DNA from: an uncultured Pelagibacteraceae bacterium
GTDB taxonomy: Bacteria > Pseudomonadota > Alphaproteobacteria > Pelagibacterales > Pelagibacteraceae
NCBI GenBank assembly: GCA_902612575.1
Contig: CACMDZ010000004.1
Location: forward strand, 37,992 to 101,991
Length of the DNA stretch: 64,000 nucleotides
Direction of reading: 5' to 3'
Within the stretch, counting starts at the first letter, position 1. The number at the start of each line of letters is the position of its first letter. The translations under genes and the position numbers were made by a program. Positions 62,509-64,000 of the stretch are shown here, in pieces. The notes beneath the pieces were generated by a model that was given only the letters and a program-made list of their open reading frames with translations, made no database searches and had not been told where the DNA came from.

Positions 62509-64000
62509 ATGTCAAAAAATTTATATATTGATGCATCGCATCCAAATGAAACTAGAGTTGTTCTTAAAAAAGATAATCATATTGAAGATTATGAATATGA
62601 GAGTGTAAATAATACTTTAATAAAAAATAATATTTATCTTGGTAAAGTAAGTAGGATAGAGCCTTCTTTGCAAGCAGCATTTGTTGACTTTGGCAGAGAA
62701 AGGCATGGATTTTTATCTTTTAATGATATCCAATCTGATTACTACCAACTACCACAAAGTGATTTAGAAAAAATTAAAGAAGAGGAAGAGAAGGTAAGAG
62801 AGGAACTTTCTAAAGAAAGTGAGAATAATGAAAATCAAATCTTAGAAGGTAATGAAGATATAAAATTAAATGATCCTGTTGAAAAATTGGAGGATGAAAA
62901 CAAAGAAAAAAATAGTAATGAAAAAAAATTTCCATCAAAGAGGTACAAAATTCAAGAAGTAATAAAACCTAATCAAGTTATACTAGTCCAAGTTCTTAAA
63001 GATGAAAGAGGGTTTAAAGGTGCAGCGCTAAGCACGTTTATTAGTATAGCGGGAAAATATATTGTATTAATGCCAAATACAGCTAAGGGCGGTGGAATTT
63101 CAAGAAAAATATTTAATCCCGGAGATAGAAAAAAGATTAGGAAAATATTAAATGAAATTGAAATTCCTAGAGAAATGGGGATCATCGTAAGGACAGCTGG
63201 ATCCAATAAAACTAAAAATGAGATTGATAGTGATCTTAAAAATCTTATTACAATTTGGAACTCAATTAAAGACAATGCATTAAATTCAATTGCTCCATCT
63301 TTAATACATCAAGAGAGTGATATTATAAAAAGAAGTATTAGAGATATGTATGATGACGAGACTCAAAGTATAGTGGTAGAAGGTAACGAAGGGTATCAAA
63401 AAGCAAAAAATTATGTGAAACTAATGATGCCAAAGCAAGTAAAAAAAGTAAAAAAATTTAGAGAAAAAATACCACTATTTTTTAAGGAAAATATTGAAAA
63501 AAAACTTTATGAGATATTTAAAACAGAAGTAAAATTAAATTCTGGAGGGTATCTTGTTATAAATCCTACCGAAGCTCTTATATCAATTGATATAAATTCA
63601 GGAAAATCAATAAAACAAAAAAATGTTGAAAGCACAGCTTTAGATACAAATCTTGAGGCAGCTGAGGAGATCGCTAGACAAATCAAAATTAGAGATTTGT
63701 CAGGGTTAATTATAATTGATTTTATAGATATGCTGAGTTTTAACAATAGAAAGCAAGTAGAGAGAAGATTAAAAGAAAGATGCAGAAATGATAGAGCACG
63801 AATTCAAATAGGTAGGATAAGTAATTTTGGCTTACTTGAAATGTCAAGACAAAGGTTGAGAGAAAGCAATATAAAATGGTCAATTAAGTTAACTAATGAA
63901 ACTTTAGCTCTAAAAGTTATAAAGCTTATAGAAATAAAAGTTTTTGAGACTAATGCTAAAATTGTAGATGTAGCAATTAATGAAAAAATACTTAATTTCA
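62509..64000 (+). CDS. rne: Ribonuclease E (partial, N-terminal 497 codons)
   Basis: The gene starts at ATG 62509 (MSKNLYIDASHPNETRV) and runs off the right edge. It has the Rne/Rng start and an S1 domain (about 38-180). The S1 domain is split by a highly acidic low-complexity insertion at about 84-143, as is common in alphaproteobacteria. The catalytic core shows the metal-site Asp in LISIDINSGKS and the second in LIIIDFIDM. The zinc-link cysteines and C-terminal scaffold lie beyond the window. It processes mRNA, rRNA and tRNA. No Shine-Dalgarno sequence is plain. Confidence 0.93.
   Translation, partial: MSKNLYIDASHPNETRVVLKKDNHIEDYEYESVNNTLIKNNIYLGKVSRIEPSLQAAFVDFGRERHGFLSFNDIQSDYYQLPQSDLEKIKEEEEKVREELSKESENNENQILEGNEDIKLNDPVEKLEDENKEKNSNEKKFPSKRYKIQEVIKPNQVILVQVLKDERGFKGAALSTFISIAGKYIVLMPNTAKGGGISRKIFNPGDRKKIRKILNEIEIPREMGIIVRTAGSNKTKNEIDSDLKNLITIWNSIKDNALNSIAPSLIHQESDIIKRSIRDMYDDETQSIVVEGNEGYQKAKNYVKLMMPKQVKKVKKFREKIPLFFKENIEKKLYEIFKTEVKLNSGGYLVINPTEALISIDINSGKSIKQKNVESTALDTNLEAAEEIARQIKIRDLSGLIIIDFIDMLSFNNRKQVERRLKERCRNDRARIQIGRISNFGLLEMSRQRLRESNIKWSIKLTNETLALKVIKLIEIKVFETNAKIVDVAINEKILNF

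Noticed and set aside
1..64000. CRISPR arrays, tRNA or rRNA genes, insertion sequences, prophage
   Set aside because: I found no regularly spaced repeats, no cloverleaf-capable intergenic segment, no transposase, integrase or phage genes, and the gaps are too short for rRNA.

Overview
The window looks like a piece of a streamlined marine alphaproteobacterial genome of the SAR11 type (Pelagibacterales). The evidence is strong A+T bias, Lys/Asn/Ile-rich proteins, overlapping or abutting genes almost everywhere, transport dominated by periplasmic binding proteins, and an alphaproteobacterial housekeeping set (iscR-suf, tyrS, prfB, mrcA, rne). This assignment is inference from style and content, because no rRNA or marker phylogeny is available here. 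I see no tRNA, rRNA, CRISPR, insertion sequence or phage gene. The largest gap without a firm gene is 231 bp (46482-46712).

About 1-44.4 kb is an accessory-looking catabolic region for sugars, sugar acids and cyclitols. (a) 1-8.7 kb, minus strand: a xylonate-dehydratase homologue, a 2-hydroxyacid dehydrogenase, a TRAP transporter (dctPQM), a GarR-like reductase, then an SDR, a FAH-family hydrolase and an enolase-superfamily protein. The last three resemble the lower part of the non-phosphorylative L-rhamnonate/L-fuconate route to pyruvate plus lactate. (b) 8.8-11.2 kb, plus: altronate dehydratase and a DMT exporter. (c) 11.2-17.2 kb, minus: a MalEFGK-type sugar ABC transporter with an SDR and a Gfo/Idh/MocA dehydrogenase. 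(d) 17.4-22.0 kb, minus: a tripartite tricarboxylate-type transporter (tctCBA), an SDR and an unusual ROK kinase, divergent from a PdxA-like dehydrogenase and a RhmD-like dehydratase (22.1-24.3 kb). (e) 24.3-32.6 kb, minus: iolD, two dehydrogenases, a ribose-class ABC transporter, a FucU-type mutarotase and ribokinase. (f) 32.6-34.9 kb, plus: aldehyde dehydrogenase and an HpaI-type aldolase. (g) 34.9-40.5 kb: a divergent locus with a PanB-like protein lacking the usual metal ligands, a DUF1907 (C11orf54-like) zinc protein, a PanE-like reductase with altered active site, two Fe(II)/2-oxoglutarate oxygenases and a SerA-like dehydrogenase. This is the least explained part of the window. (h) 40.5-43.6 kb: iolE, a Gfo/Idh/MocA protein and iolG.

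About 44.5-64 kb is housekeeping: a YbaK-type editing protein, glnA, the complete iscR-sufBCDSU-sufT-sufA operon, an alpha/beta hydrolase, anmK, tyrS, a 992-residue AsmA-like protein, prfB (with a programmed +1 frameshift), mrcA and the start of rne.

Four transport operons share one layout: the binding-protein gene has a strong Shine-Dalgarno sequence and is followed at once by a terminator-like hairpin, and the operon then continues. No dedicated transcription factor is encoded in the 44 kb catabolic region. The only regulator gene is iscR, whose promoter carries a near-consensus IscR-type palindrome. Seven of eight convergent gene pairs abut within -8 to +3 bp, so the glnA/sufA gap stands out.
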